Origin: Bradysia coprophila
Lineage: Eukaryota; Arthropoda; Insecta; Diptera; Sciaridae
DNA length: 64,000 nt
Direction: 5' to 3'
Assembly: GCF_014529535.1 (NCBI RefSeq)
Contig: NW_023503307.1
Span: 1,915,739-1,979,738 of the forward strand
The notes beneath the pieces were generated by a model. That model had not been told where the DNA came from, searched no databases, and saw only the letters and a list, made by a program, of their open reading frames with translations. The translations under genes and the position numbers were made by a program. Each line of letters opens with the position of its first letter. Within the stretch, counting starts at the first letter, position 1. Below are positions 1 to 12,218 of the stretch, piece by piece.

Positions 1-2578
1 TTTCTTGTGCTGGTCGAATCTTATAATTTTACATAAGGCTTAGATCGAAATGTAAACTTATTCGTCAGTTACATGCGTCATGCCTCAAAAACCGTACTTT
101 CCATTAGTGCTGTATCGGCCGGCCGAACAATTCCGGCCCGACCGACATTTTATCCGGCCCGATTTTAATACAGTCGGACTAGATTTTCGCAGAATAAATA
201 AAGTCGGAATGGGTCAGGCTTGTTCGTATATTAAACATCATTTTTTTGCCAGTCGGACTTTCAAATAGCCACGGCTTGCACATCTCTACTTTCCATGTTT
301 CAAACACGTCTGTCGGTGCTTCCAAAATTTCAGACCATTTCAGAATAAAAATTTAAAGTTTACATTCGTGCTCAATACGGCTTGGAACACGTCAGGCTTA
401 GTCTGACCTGAAATCCCAGAACTTTAGCGGTTCCTCAAAAACTTGAGTTCACGATCAGGTAACTTGACTGGAAACCTTACAAGGTTCTTTGGATACCTGA
501 CCAGCTTTTGGGAAACCTGACATGGTTCCTTGGAAACCTGAAAAGATTCCATGGAAACCGAATACGGTAGCTCTCCTTAATTATGTTCAGTTCAAAATCC
601 AATAAGTGGTAACCTCAACCGAAACTAGTCCTCCTTCGGTACGGTTAAACAGTCTAACGTGACCAGTTTTCTGAGCACCAATGTTTACTTGGTCTTGGTC
701 ATCGGATCTTTATTGATAAAATGCAATCAATAAAGTCGAAAAATGTTTCGCCTCGGTTCTGTAAATTAATTAAATTTTTTGTTGAGCAATGAAGGCTTCC
801 ATCGGAAATTTCACAAATTCATTGCTCATCGTTGACTAATGAGTTTGTCAACCACAAAACATTCTTTTAAATCTGATACAAGAAAGGAAAAGATTCTCTG
901 TCCGTTGATCTTGGAGATGATTTTGTAATGTAAACGTGAATAATATGTAAATAATTTATACATTTTATCAACATTTTATTGCTATAATGTTTTAAAAGTA
1001 TAAAAAAAAACTAAAAAAATTCTACCACCGCCATATTTGCAACCCAAAAATTATAAACGAACACAAACTGAATGTAAAAGATTGAACAATTTAAAACTGA
1101 TAAATGAAACCATATTGTTGCAGTGCCTTTAATAAATAAAAAAAAATGTAATAAACACAGTAAATGTCCATAAAAGTAAAAAGAAATTGAGGAAAAAAAG
1201 AAACATAAACTAAAACTATGAAAAATTGTAGTTAATGTGTGAAAGTTAAAATTTAAATGAGGAAAAAAAATTACAAAAAAAAATTCTTTCATAAAAATAT
1301 TCGTTCATTGCAGAAAAGGATAATTGTAAATAGAAGAAAAAGTGTTTTCATTTCCTTTTTTCTTTATGGCAACAAATTATCAAGCAGTTTATTTCATTCA
1401 ATTGAAGACAAATAAAACCTAAAACAACAACTATTGATCGTGCAGCCACTCCTTAAAAAACGAAATGACACATTACCAGTCTTTATTTAACACATTTTTG
1501 TTCCTAAGCCACCTGAAACATCAATTGTGGGATCCGAATCAAGACATTAGCTCAAGATTAACATTATCCAAAACAACAACTTTCTTGACCGGACAATATC
1601 ACGAAAAAAAAGTGGTTATTGCCATTCCAAGATAAGAATATTTTTTCCAGTAAATTTATTACACAATGTGCAATCTAACAACAGTCGCAAGTTTCGGACA
1701 AAGATTGTGTGTTAACTTCATTGAACAGTACAGCTTAAAATGTGTCTTACGTTATTATAGTCAATTAAACTGGTATAAAATTGCATTATTTATGACGAAC
1801 GAAAGAATAACAGCAAGAGCCACCTCATATCAATATCAATACAACGGTGTAATCGGTCTCAATCGATCCAGTTCAGAAGGTGAATATTTCACATTGCAAG
1901 AAAGTCGTAAAAAAAAGGAAACGAAATTCTGTTCTATTGATTCGGTGAAAAAATTGCTTGATTATGATTTTTGTTGCCTAAATAGATGGTACTTAGATAT
2001 ATATTATATAGTCCTACTACACTCAACCACTTTATTAAAATAACATTAAAAATGAGATCCGAATAAAGAGACGATGATATATATTTTTCTAACCGTTAAT
2101 AGGGAAAAAAACGTTTAATCTAAAAAAAGAAAATATTTAAAAAAAAATAATCAAAAAATCAGAGCTTTTAATTTATACAAAAGGAAAATCTGGAAATCTA
2201 CTGCGAAATGTTTACTGTACTTGAAATACGAAATTATTATTGGGAAACGAAAGAACTTCTGCAGAAGAGGTTTTTTTTTTGTTTCTTTCGGATTTTATGC
2301 ATTTTTCTCCCCTAAAATGACACGTCTGAACAGGAATGCAATGTTGACCAGCGGAACCGCACTTTTGCAGTGCGCGGTGAGACCACCATCTTCTCTCATT
2401 TAGAATTCTGAATCTTTGTTTTTTCAATTGCACTATTCCATGATTCTGTAGGCTGAAAGCAGAGGGATTCACGCAAACCGTCGCACTCTTGCAGTCGGCT
2501 TGCGACATGACTGATAAAGATAAGCGCTTAGCCGTGTCAATCTGTTGAAAATGCCAACATATTTACGGCCATCAATTT
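1..2578. other. gene-poor AT-rich stretch
   Basis: No gene is recognised. A GC-rich patch at about 112-260 contains several CGGCC/CCGGCCC words and ends in GGCTTGCACATCTCTA, which resembles a hAT-type element end, but no matching left end was found. Between about 400 and 560 a decayed motif close to GGAAACCTGA recurs several times. From about 960 to 1300 and 2100 to 2170 the sequence is A-rich and of low complexity. A 125-codon open frame at 1666-2043 (plus) has no recognisable domain and is not called as a gene. Confidence 0.5.
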
Positions 2579-2739
2579 ACTTCAGCTGATTTTCAGCTGG
2601 TCCACCTATACAAAGAAAACTGCTTATACTTGTTTCTATGGGTGGAATAGCTACAAGCTCGCGCCTGATGGTAAACCCGTATAAGAACGTATACGACGTT
2701 TTGATTGTGTGAGTGGACCAGCTGAAAATCAGTTGAAGT
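2579..2739. repeat. palindromic element, CAGCTGG family, copy 1
   Basis: Two 27 bp arms are almost perfectly complementary: 2579-2605 (starts ACTTCAGCTGATTTTCAG) and 2713-2739. They enclose about 107 bp. The arms and the adjoining CAC-TATACAAA sequence resemble the inverted repeat at 48931-49091, so the two are probably diverged members of one MITE family. No clear target duplication is visible. Confidence 0.6.
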
Positions 2740-5098
2740 ATGTTTGTGTTTAAATTTCACTGACGTCCACTGTTGTACTGGTGATACATACACTAGCCGT
2801 TCATTTAAGAGTCCATTTTCGAATTTTCTTGAAAATTCGTTTCGAGAAATTAGATAAAGTTTTCATGAAATTTCGAGAAGATATTTTTTTTTCAAAAGTC
2901 GGTTCTGGTCTGTTTGATATTTAACATTTTTCCGAACACTTTGAAATTTGTCTTCCGTTTCCAGCCTACAAGATCTTTAAGTGAACACTTCTCTATACTG
3001 CAATTCTTCCTGGTATGTCAAATCCTTTTAAATAATGAGTTTTCCATCGAAGAGACTTAAATAATAGTTAGAATGTAAACAGTCTTTGGTTATTCATTCC
3101 GCAGTCACATATTTTCACCAGTGGTGTTAATATAGATAAAATTAGAACTCGAAAAATAAGAAGGAATTGTTTGCTTCGTCCTGTCATCATGGATGCGTAT
3201 AATATCGTGGAGAGAGATAGAAGAGATATAAATTTGAGCAGGGATTTTCCCTAATATTTCTCCATTTGATTAATTGAATTTCTCAAGCAAAACGATTCAC
3301 TTGAAGCTGAATGTAAATAATAAATGTGTAGAATGGGCAACGTATGACCTTTTTTTTACTAAAAATCAATTTCCTAAGATTTTGTGAATCAGTTTTAAAA
3401 AGATGTTAATTGAATTTTAAGAGAACCATCACATTACACCAGAATTTGACAAACGAAATTATGGAATCAATGGTGGATTTTTGTCATTATACCGAATGAT
3501 AAATTTTGCTTTAATCAATTCAGACTTTAAACTTTAAAAAAACCAAAACTGTCGATGTAAATAATTAGAACAAGAGGCAAATGCTGGAAAGTCAACTTAC
3601 AAATAAAAATTATAGAAAAATCATTCGGTTTATAAGCCCACAAATTGCGTAGGGTGTTGCATATCACTTTCAGTTATATAGTCAACTATCTTCATTAACT
3701 TGATTGTTTTTTCCACTTTTCTTTCCAATTATAAACTCTAAGACTAACTACGGATATATTACAATGCGATGATGATACTGTCGAGTTTCAATCATATTTT
3801 TTGTACGAAAATACCCAGTCTATCGCCAATTAAATTGAATGTCTTAGACAAAAACCTTTCACTAAAAGGAGACTACACATAAAAAAGAACCTACCATCAT
3901 ACCACAGAAACCATTTTACGGAATATATTTTTATTTTTCTTGATGGATACACAACATGATGTAAATAGAATTAAAATGAAAAAAAGAAAAAAATTTATTA
4001 ATAAAATTAATTACAAGCAGAAAAATAAGAAGGTTTAAACAGAATATATTATTTAAAGAACTATGTATAATTGTAATAGATAAATATTTCAAGAAATAAA
4101 ACAAAACAAACAAAAAAATTGAGGAGCATACAAACATATAAATGGTAAAATGCAAAACGGATGAAGCAAAACGAAAAAGGATAAATATAATTTTAAATTA
4201 AAAGAAAAAAAATGGAAAAATTAAGAAAAAAAACTTAAATTGTTGTGTTAAAAAAAGATGAAAAAAAATGTGAAAAAAAAACAAAAAATGAAAAAATTAA
4301 TGTATAAAACAAACCAATGAACATAAATGTTTCCTTGGGAAGGTTAACGTTTTCTCTATTTTAAAAAGGAAAATTGTACCTTCTTTCTCATGAATACAAT
4401 TAAAAAAACAAAACAAAAAAAAAATGATAAAACAGAAAATTTACTTTAAATATGTTAATTATGGATGGCCATAATTGTACAATATTTAGGTTGTAAAATA
4501 TATTTTATATTTGAAAATGTGAAGATGACGAACCATGTTTTATTGTTTCATTACTCGTCAGAGAGATGAGTTCCGTTTTCCCATCTACAAGTGTATTTAT
4601 TTATTTCCTGCCCCATGCGAAAGTTGATCATTACATGCCATTTTTATCTTTGCAAAAATGATCCATTACATGAAGATTATTTTCGGTTAATTTTAAGTGA
4701 ATTCTCTTCTCATAATCAACTTTCACAAGGGACAGGCAATAAACAAGAATGCATTGGGTGCTGCAACGTAATAAGGAAGGGTCGGATCGTTTGTTTATCG
4801 TTTTTTTTGTCACATAATCTTGTCATATTTAAACGATTTAACAAAAAGACAATTTAATATAATAGTACTTTCCACTCAATTTCACTATCACACCCAAATC
4901 ACATCCACCCCGAACTTAGTCAAACGTAGTTTAACAATAAAGAAAAAACGTTGGTAAAGTCCGCTCATCGTAACATGTTTTTGAAACGTCAGATCACCAA
5001 AACAAAAATTTAGTGAGCGAGGGACATTAAAAAGTACATTCTAAAAGTGAAAGGAATATTAAGATTTGACATATTTTCAAATATTTGTAAGGCTTTAT
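2740..5098. other. no gene seen
   Basis: AT-rich sequence without a recognisable coding exon. The part from about 3930 to 4460 is strongly A-rich and low in complexity, which explains the open frames on the complementary strand. Short open frames around 4590-4860 show no domain or splice context. Confidence 0.5.
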
Positions 5099-5210
5099 TT
5101 CGCGCGCTTTCTTAGAACGTAAGTTACCTTACACATCCATTTATCTATTCTTTCCGCATAAACGTTCTTTGTGTTTGCTTATCTATATACCCTATATCGA
5201 TGATTAGAGG
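5099..5210 (+). repeat. dispersed repeat, copy 1 (inverted partner at 12.1 kb)
   Basis: About 110 bp beginning CGCGCGCTTTCTTAGAACG matches the reverse complement of 12105-12218, with shared blocks AAGTTAC-TTACACAT, TATTCTTTCCGCA and CCCTATAT...ATCGATG. The copies lie in opposite orientation about 7 kb apart and flank the LINE remnant and the F-box gene. No coding capacity is seen. Confidence 0.65.
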
Positions 5211-6389
5211 TGTGTCACATTCTTTATTAATTAATTCGTTAATAATTTTATGACACTCGCAAACTCACTCGTGTGTTCTTGGGCAACTTGCTTCGTTGTT
5301 TGTTTTTCGACAAGTGTTGCTGTACACCTCACAGTCGAATCAGATATACAAGCTTTACACTTGACGAAAAAGAAAGTTCCCAAAGTGTGTTGCTCTGAGT
5401 TTGCTTTCATCACAACATTGTTACCTCATTATAATGAATCACTTTCGCAGTATGCCAATGAACTAAAAACTCATTTTCCGGAGGTGCTTCCTTTCATAAT
5501 ATTGTACATCGTAACTCTGACTAGTTGAACAGTAGCTCTCGACTTCGGCCTGGCGCGGGCTACAACCTTCTTTTAGTTAAATTTTAAATTTGAAAGTTAA
5601 AAAAAAGGTCGGGAGCCTAGATAATCGGACCTTTTCATTTTTGATCATGTTTTCCTCGTATTAGTCAGAACTTTTCGTTTATTCCTAAATTTGTTTTCAA
5701 TAATAGATCAGGAGTTCAAGCCATCCGTAACAGGTTACGTCGAGAATTTCAGCAGAATCTTCGAATATACTCAAAAAAAAAAAAATCAACAAAAATATAG
5801 GTAAAAACCCGGATTTAAGATATAACATCTCGTTACAGTACCTTATTGAGAATTTTGATTCCCACTTTAAGATTAGAAGACTTTAAAGGAAAAACCAAAC
5901 CGAATGTCGACTAAACTTTGTTCAGATCATGTGTTATTCCTAACCGTCCCCCTCTTATCCGTTATTTGATCTATCATCCACGTAATAACCTGAATCTTAA
6001 AAGATCTGCCTCCTTTAAGACAGCGGAAATCGTGAAATTTTCAGATATAATACACGGCAATATTTATATGTAACAAACGAAAACATTACTCTACGTCGAT
6101 GGCTTATATATCCAAGTGTTTATAATATTTAAAATTATGGAACAATAACTTTCGCAAACAAAAAAAATCGTTCTTCATTGATCAGTAGAGATAAAAATGA
6201 TTTTTTCCTAACTCTCTTCAGGTAATAATTATAATTAACGTTCAGTATCGAATAGAGTGCTATATAGAATTACATCTATATTTTGGTGGGATAGGACATT
6301 TTAATCAATCTGCCGAAACTAAAACTAAAATATTTTCATCATTTTCTCTCTCCTAAAACTTTTAATTTCGACAAGACAAGTTAACTGAG
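5211..6389. other. no gene seen
   Basis: No supported gene. Open frames on both strands around 5230-5530 overlap each other and show no known domain. At 5535-5575 there is a GC-rich patch, CTTCGGCCTGGCGCGGGCT, similar to the loop sequences of the foldback elements at 40.2 and 44.2 kb. Confidence 0.45.
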
Positions 6390-7591
6390 CCATACGCTCA
6401 GATTTTCATGGAGAAGATAATGCAAGGCATGCAAAACAGACGATATATACGACAAACAACTTGCAGAATTTATACACGTCGACCAGTTATTACGTCATTA
6501 CCAGTCGGGCTTTCGTGGTCAACACTCATGTGAGACAGCACTCAATGAAATACTCTATGAATGGAAAGAAGCCCTCAACAATTCAAAGACTTTCAGACTT
6601 TCAGAGAGCATTCGAAACAATCACACCGAGGCTACTTCTTCAGAAATTGTACGAGGAACAGAATTAAAATGGTTTCAAAGCAATCTCACCGATAGGACAC
6701 AAGTCGTAAAAATTTGTGAAGTAATTTCGGAAGAATTAAACAAACAATTCGGCGTACCACAGAGATCTATTCTTGGACCAACCCTGTTTATCCTCTACAT
6801 CAACGACCTTGGAACCGATCTTCAGCACAGCAAAATGAGACTCTTTGCAGATGACACTTTAATGTATGTGGTTGCTGAAAATATAGACGTTGCGGTATCT
6901 CAAACAAACAACGATCTCACCACCTTGTACAGCAAAATCTGCCAAAATAAATTGAAACTAAATTTGGACAAAACGAGAGTGACGATTATAACGAACAAAT
7001 CGGTTAAGAGAGACGAAGTGCTCATTTTTGTAAATGACAGTAAACTATCGATAGTTGACCATGTAAAGTACTTAGGTGTGATAATAGATGAAAGACTTTC
7101 TTTCGATAAATATCTTAACTACATTATTTCTAAGAAAGTTGGGATGAAAGTGTCAGTGCTTGCTAGGCTTAGTATCAGAAGTTGAACCTTTATAAGTCAA
7201 TAATACGTCCTCATTTTGAATATTGTAGTAGTATTCTGTTTATGTGCAATAAGACTGACGTTTCACGATTACAAAAGACAAGTGAGGACAAGTGAGTGTG
7301 CAAAAATCAATAGTTTATAAAACCATGTTGTTCATCCATAGAATTCTTAAAGGTAAAGCACCTCAGTATTTGACGGGAAAGATTGTGTATAATTATGAAA
7401 GCCGAACTAGATTTGTAAGACATTCGTGTGATACAAAGTTAACAGCAGCAGTGAGGTCGACTAGTCAAAATGCCTTATTTTATAAGGGAATAAAAGTGTA
7501 CAATTCGCTACCTAAGGTTATTACTGGGGAAGTCTCATTTCGTAAAATTGAAAACTTGTTAAAAGAGCGTATAGTTAAGAGCGTTATGTGA
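6390..7591 (+). pseudogene. 5'-truncated, frameshifted LINE reverse transcriptase
   Basis: This is a relic of a non-LTR retrotransposon pol gene, which would copy element RNA into DNA at a nicked target. Segments of the RT domain are readable in shifting frames. Around 6395-6440 there is an IF.EKIM-like block. Near 6490 comes HYQSGFRGQHSCETALNEI. About 6750-6815 reads FGVPQ-SILGP-LFILYINDL, followed by the catalytic FADDT box at 6841-6855 inside an open frame (6835-7185). The last frame (7292-7591) has the C-terminal KAPQYL...SLP pattern that follows RT in CR1/jockey-group elements. The endonuclease and 5' end are missing and at least three frame breaks are present. The clade is not resolved. 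Confidence 0.85.
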
Positions 7592-8841
7592 AACGGAAAT
7601 ATAATGAATAGAAAGGAAGGAGCGGTTCATTATAGAAACTTCAAATGAGGGACCTAAAACACTGTATGAAAATGAAATCAAATGAACACTGACATAAGTT
7701 GAAAAATTTAAGAGTGATATCGCGAAATCTTCGAACAATTTGTATGGAGGACAAATCCAACGTATCTGGATTTTTGTCGAGTATGGTACCCATCGAATCC
7801 TTGCTTCATTACGAGTTCAACGAGGTATTCGCCTCTCTCGGAATTGTCGTTTTCGTGGTAGAGCTGTTTGAAAAATCTGTGGTTTTCAGGTGGAAATTTT
7901 TTCATCCTGATTATCTGTGGTAATAAAGGGTCGACTTCGTTCAAATTTTAGGGGATTGTAGTGCTAGACTAGACTGATCACATAAGCTACCAAATACATC
8001 GGGCTGTTTGCTGTACTGGCTTCAGTGACTGTATTAAAAAAAAATCTCTGACTACTAACGGGTGCGCGCATCAGCAAACCTAACGGTTTAGGGTTCCATT
8101 AGAAGGCTTAGTCTCGGTACTTCCTAAGAATATAACAACTTGTGCTGGAGGGACTATTGGCATTAAGAGATAGGGCAATTTCTAAAATGTCACCTATTAC
8201 TCCAAAGAAATTTCGACCGGTTTGACGACCACTTTAATTTTTTTCACCTTAAATGTAATTTACACAGTTCCTTGGTACCTCAGCTTTCCAATGATAATTT
8301 TCCTGACTTAACTTCTTACATAAAATGTGAAATTTGTTAACTTTTATGAATCAGCCAAGTTTGTGGTTGGTTGGATGCGTGTGATAAATGCTCCTAGGAC
8401 CCTGGGCTACATTATGGAACAGTTTGCTATACCAAGAAAACTAAATTCACATGGTACCATACTCGTCAAAAATCCGGATGGCATGGCTAGCCGATTCGCA
8501 AAATAAATAAGGCTTCTAGGTAATTCAGGTCTCTAGTCAAACAAGCGCTCCTGCCTGGGTTACTTTTACTCTGCCGTGATATAATTCACAGCTCGAGTTA
8601 TGGTTTGATGAAATGGTTATGTTTCATAGATATATACGTTCTGACACAAAAATTTTAATGACTTTGATCTGTATATAGTAGTATGATCCTACCATTAGCC
8701 TGATCATTATATATAAAGTCTAAAAAGCTGAATTCTGGTTTTTTTTTATCGTTTCGAAGGTTTGCACGTGAAGTCCCTAGGTTCAAAGAGGCCAAATTAC
8801 CACCAATTTTGACGTAGTTTAACTTACTTGCACGAGTGCAA
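7592..8841. other. no gene seen
   Basis: Sequence downstream of the LINE relic with no recognised coding exon. The overlapping open frames at 7699-7944 on both strands carry no domain signal. Confidence 0.45.
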
Positions 8842-9030
8842 TGCACTTCAAGCAAAAGTGATTATATCCTACAGCTGCCAAATTTTGTATTTTGTATGAA
8901 ATGGATTTTTACAGTGTTTTACAGTTGTGTGACTGTCGAGCTAGAATACCACCAACACATTTCAAGCATGAGTGACAAACTAAATAGGGTATTGAAAATT
9001 GATAGTGTGTCACACTTTTGCTTGAAGTGC
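8842..9030. repeat. inverted repeat (ACTTCAAGCA family), copy 1
   Basis: The left arm TGCACTTCAAGCAAAAGTG (8842-8860) pairs with the right arm CACTTTTGCTTGAAGTGC (9013-9030). An inner stretch near 8950-9000 (TTCAAGCATGAGTGACAAAC) recurs at 36013-36060, and a diverged trace occurs near 21620. It is probably a small non-autonomous DNA element. Confidence 0.6.
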
Positions 9031-9293
9031 GTTGATACCACTCAGGCTTGACGGATGTCACATTTTAGGCAGACGTTTATTAATGCAATGCAGACACAAT
9101 TTTTTAAGGAACTCCAGAACCAATTGAATTTATTTGTGTGACTATATAACTAAAGGCACTCTAATGTTGATATTCAGTAAACCAAAATTGTATACATTCA
9201 CTGATCATCTATTCAAAATATTCATTCCATATGAGATATCATCGCACAATCGAAGCACATTGATTTCCACGCTCTCCCTCAATTCCGTGTCAT

Positions 9294-10833
9294 TCATGCA
9301 AGATTTATGTAATTCCAAAACCGAATAGTTTCAAAGAATCGATCGTCCGCCACAAAACCGATACCAAGCCGTATGCTCTGTAGATCAACGTTGGTCGTTA
9401 TTTGATCGATATCGTCGCTGTTGAGATATGACTTTTCCATTCTCTCTATGCTTAATTCGGCCAACAGACAATGGACCTTAGTGAATTGTTTCCAATTGAT
9501 TCTGCCACGCAAAAATTTAATGTGCAGCGTTTTCAGATTGGACAATTGCACACAATCCATTGAGCCAACTGAATTCTTATCAATTAAGCCAATGTAAAAC
9601 GATTCGAGTTTGCTTAAATGTTGTGCCATTAGTAAAACATTTTTGTTCACGTAGCCGGTATACAGTAACATTAGACGTCGTATGTTTGGAAGTTTTTCGA
9701 AAAAATTGCCGACGAATTGAACATCGTCCAAAAAGCACGCATACTTCCCATAATCCAGCATTTTCAAAGTACGAACATTGCCATTCTCTTTCAATCGTTC
9801 GTAAAAGTCGTTGTCCCGGGGTATTCCGTCGATTATCAAACTCACAGTGTCTAATTTCGGCATACTGGCAAATAAGCAGTCATACACCGAACTAGGGCAA
9901 CCAAATCCTAATTTACGTTTTGTTAAATTTTCCGCCTGCGATTTAACAAATCTCAATAAGTGTTCGCTATCATCCAATGAACTTAGACCGCGCGTGCCTG
10001 TAACCGCTAATTTCGTCAACTGAAATGAAACATCCAATTTTCCCACCTCATCCAGCAACAAAGAGAAATAGCCGTCAAAAATTAATGACGTCAACATCTC
10101 CTGCGATGCAAGGAAATCTACCAATGGACCGTAATGATGATGTTCCAAATGGTCTTCCTCAATTTTTATTGTTGTGAGTTTTGCTTTTCTGAAGCACTTA
10201 ATGATTCGTCGATCATTGACAGACATCTCCAGTGTTTTCAATTTGTTGAGATCCGGTAAAACTTGATCCAATAGCACATCGGGTGCACAGTTCAAATTTT
10301 TCGTTTTTATAGCGACGTGCTTCAAATTTGGCATGAGACGCAGAAGTTCAGCAAATGCAATAAGTTTGTCAATAAGTGCCGAATTTGCGATTGGTGGCCA
10401 GGATAAAATTAATCTTCTGTACTGCACTGACAGGAGGATACTTGGACCGAAGATTACCATCCTTATCGTAGAACATATGCAATTACCATCAGGCCCGGAC
10501 TGGCCATACGGTGAATTCGGGGGATTCCCGATGGGCCTTTTGGATTTTTGTAAGAGAATTTTTAATTTGTGGGTCCTTTTAAATTGAGTTGCATGGAACC
10601 CCCGATGGGCTTTTTCGAGCCAGTCCGGTACTGATGACCATCGACATTCTGATTCGATTAAATTGTTCCACCTAAAAGGAGAGAAACCACACGATGGTTA
10701 AGAGTTTAAGAGACAGGTAATTCTGTCAACACACTCACAGTTTGCATGTTAATGTTGCATTTTTCAAGGTTCTTCCATTCAGAAATCGAAAAACTTTTAT
10801 CAAAATTTCACGAGGCAGATCGTTGATATTCAT
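9294..10833 (-). CDS. F-box/leucine-rich-repeat protein with a MITE inside exon 2
   Basis: Two exons give 490 residues: exon 1 10833-10739, a 67 bp GT-AG intron, exon 2 10671-9294. Exon 1 starts MNINDLPREILIKVF and, with the first codons of exon 2 (CKLWNNLI), forms a textbook F-box (residues 1-43), the module that binds Skp1 in SCF ubiquitin ligases. Residues about 103-490 are a divergent leucine-rich-repeat array (for example LLRLMPNLKHVAIK, LPNIRRLMLLY, LSNLKTLHIKF) expected to bind the substrate. Residues about 45-93 are encoded by an inserted hAT-type MITE. Reading runs through it without a stop and arrives in the LRR frame. Without the 152 bp insertion (element plus one target copy) the F-box frame would hit TGA about 40 codons on. 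The gene may therefore be a compensated, still-coding gene or a recent pseudogene. No orthologue symbol can be assigned. Confidence 0.8.
10490..10633. mobile_element. 144 bp hAT-like MITE inside the F-box gene
   Basis: The termini CAGGCCCGGACTGGCC and AGCCAGTCCGGTACTG are inverted repeats with two mismatches. They are flanked by 8 bp direct repeats, ATTACCAT (10482-10489) and ATGACCAT (10634-10641), differing at one base. CAG...CTG ends with 8 bp target duplications are typical of hAT elements. The element is 48 codons long and has no stop in the frame used by the host exon. Confidence 0.85.
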
Positions 10834-11003
10834 TGTTCTGGATATAAAATTATATACGTGGAACACACGACTTTCAAATCACCGTTTCGACCTGATCAAG
10901 AATGATTACGCAAAATTGAGTTTTGGAAGACGCCTACCAACATATCTTTGTGGGGAACATTTCTTTCAGTTGGTAGCGCTGATTTCTTGTGTGCTGGAAA
11001 AAG

Positions 11004-11274
11004 CCAAGGTAAATATAGTGAGGAGGTAATGCTATATATAACCGAATCAGATGTGCGGTGGCACGAAAGTTCGATACAAACGCCATCTCATCCCTTCGTA
11101 GAAAGCAAAAAATCGAATAGAAAGTCGGGCCATCTGTTGTGAGATAGCGAAAATATTTTTGTGAAATACAAGTAAATCGTAGTCAACCATTTAAAAAAAG
11201 ATGTCATTGGCATCAAACTTATGGGCTAGGCCGCGCGTCTGAATGGCATTACCTCCTCACTATATTTACCTTGG
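11004..11274. mobile_element. 271 bp MITE with about 30 bp TIRs
   Basis: Left end CCAAGGTAAATATAGTGAGG (11004 on) and right end CCTCACTATATTTACCTTGG (to 11274) are perfect inverted repeats that continue inward to GCATTACC. Direct repeats AAAAAG flank both sides (10998-11003 and 11275-11280). A decayed relative of the right end is visible near 32548-32575. No coding capacity is seen. Confidence 0.75.
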
Positions 11275-11779
11275 AAAAAGCTATGACCGGTTAGAAAAAT
11301 TAGTTATTTGTGCAACAGATGCGAGATCTTCAAGTCTGGTCATAAGTATTTTTGGTGGGTAAATGCCATTTAGACGCCTAGCACATTAGTTGTTGCTAAA
11401 TTCTGCTTGATTGCCTTTTTGTTAAATTCAATCAGAGTTGATGCGAATGTGAAACTACAAAAACTACAAAAAGTACGATAGATGGTGAGACGAGAGGCAA
11501 TGAATTTATGATAATCCCTTATTGTTGCGACCGTTTCAGGAGAACTAACTTTCACTGTTCGCTCTAAAACTTCCTACACTCACCCTACCATTCCTAGAAT
11601 GTTTTGTTCATTAATTCAGCAATATCTTCAAGATACGGTAGGTACTTACTTTCAAACTTAACCTCACTTAAGTTTCGTTCAATGATTCTTTCATTCATTC
11701 ATTTGTATGATTTTTTTTAAACGTGGATGGCATTTCTTGACGTGGATGACATTTTAAACGGCCTTGAATATGATCTATT
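11275..11779. other. no gene seen
   Basis: About 500 bp between two MITEs without recognisable coding or RNA features. Confidence 0.4.
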
Positions 11780-11979
11780 GAGTGTTATGATCGGAGCGAG
11801 ACGACCGAATACCAGTTCATTATAACTTGCCTTGGGATACTTGTCTAAGTATTTGCTTCTCTTTCAACATCTTACGAGTGAGTGGCGAGTGAGAGGACCA
11901 AATACTGGTTTATTATAACTTGCCGAACTTGCCTTGGGGTACATGTCAAAATAGATCTTTCTCTTTCATCATAACACTC
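11780..11979. mobile_element. 200 bp MITE (GAGTGTTATGATC family), copy 1
   Basis: Ends GAGTGTTATGATC and ATCATAACACTC form TIRs. The inside carries imperfect inverted blocks around TATAACTTGCCTTGGG and CTTCTCTTTCA. A second member in opposite orientation lies at 33299-33484. TA dinucleotides flank both copies, so insertion at TA (Tc1/mariner style) is possible. Confidence 0.7.
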
Positions 11980-12104
11980 TATGTGTGACAGTGACAGTGA
12001 CGTATCCAACTTGGGACGTATGACGACGTGTGACGTAGCGACCAACAAATGCCGGATGTCTAATGAGAAATATTACCCACCACGAAGGGTATGTAAAAAA
12101 GGCA

Positions 12105-12218
12105 TGTGGTACCCATCGATATAATATAGGGTAGATTGTTACACACGAAGAACATTTGTGCGGAAAGAATATAGGAATGTATGTGTAACGTAACTTACGT
12201 TCTAAGAAAGCGCGCCCT
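12105..12218 (-). repeat. dispersed repeat, copy 2 (inverted partner at 5.1 kb)
   Basis: Reverse complement of the 5099-5210 repeat. Shared blocks include TTACGTTCTAAGAAAGCGCG, GCGGAAAGAATA and ATCGATATAATATAGGG. The element boundaries are not defined. Confidence 0.65.

Noticed and set aside
1011..1292. Phe-rich 93-codon frame on the minus strand
   Set aside because: It is produced by an A-rich low-complexity tract and has no codon or domain signal.
3931..4155. Hydrophobic minus-strand frame resembling a membrane protein
   Set aside because: Same cause: A-rich DNA read on the other strand gives Phe/Leu/Ile runs.
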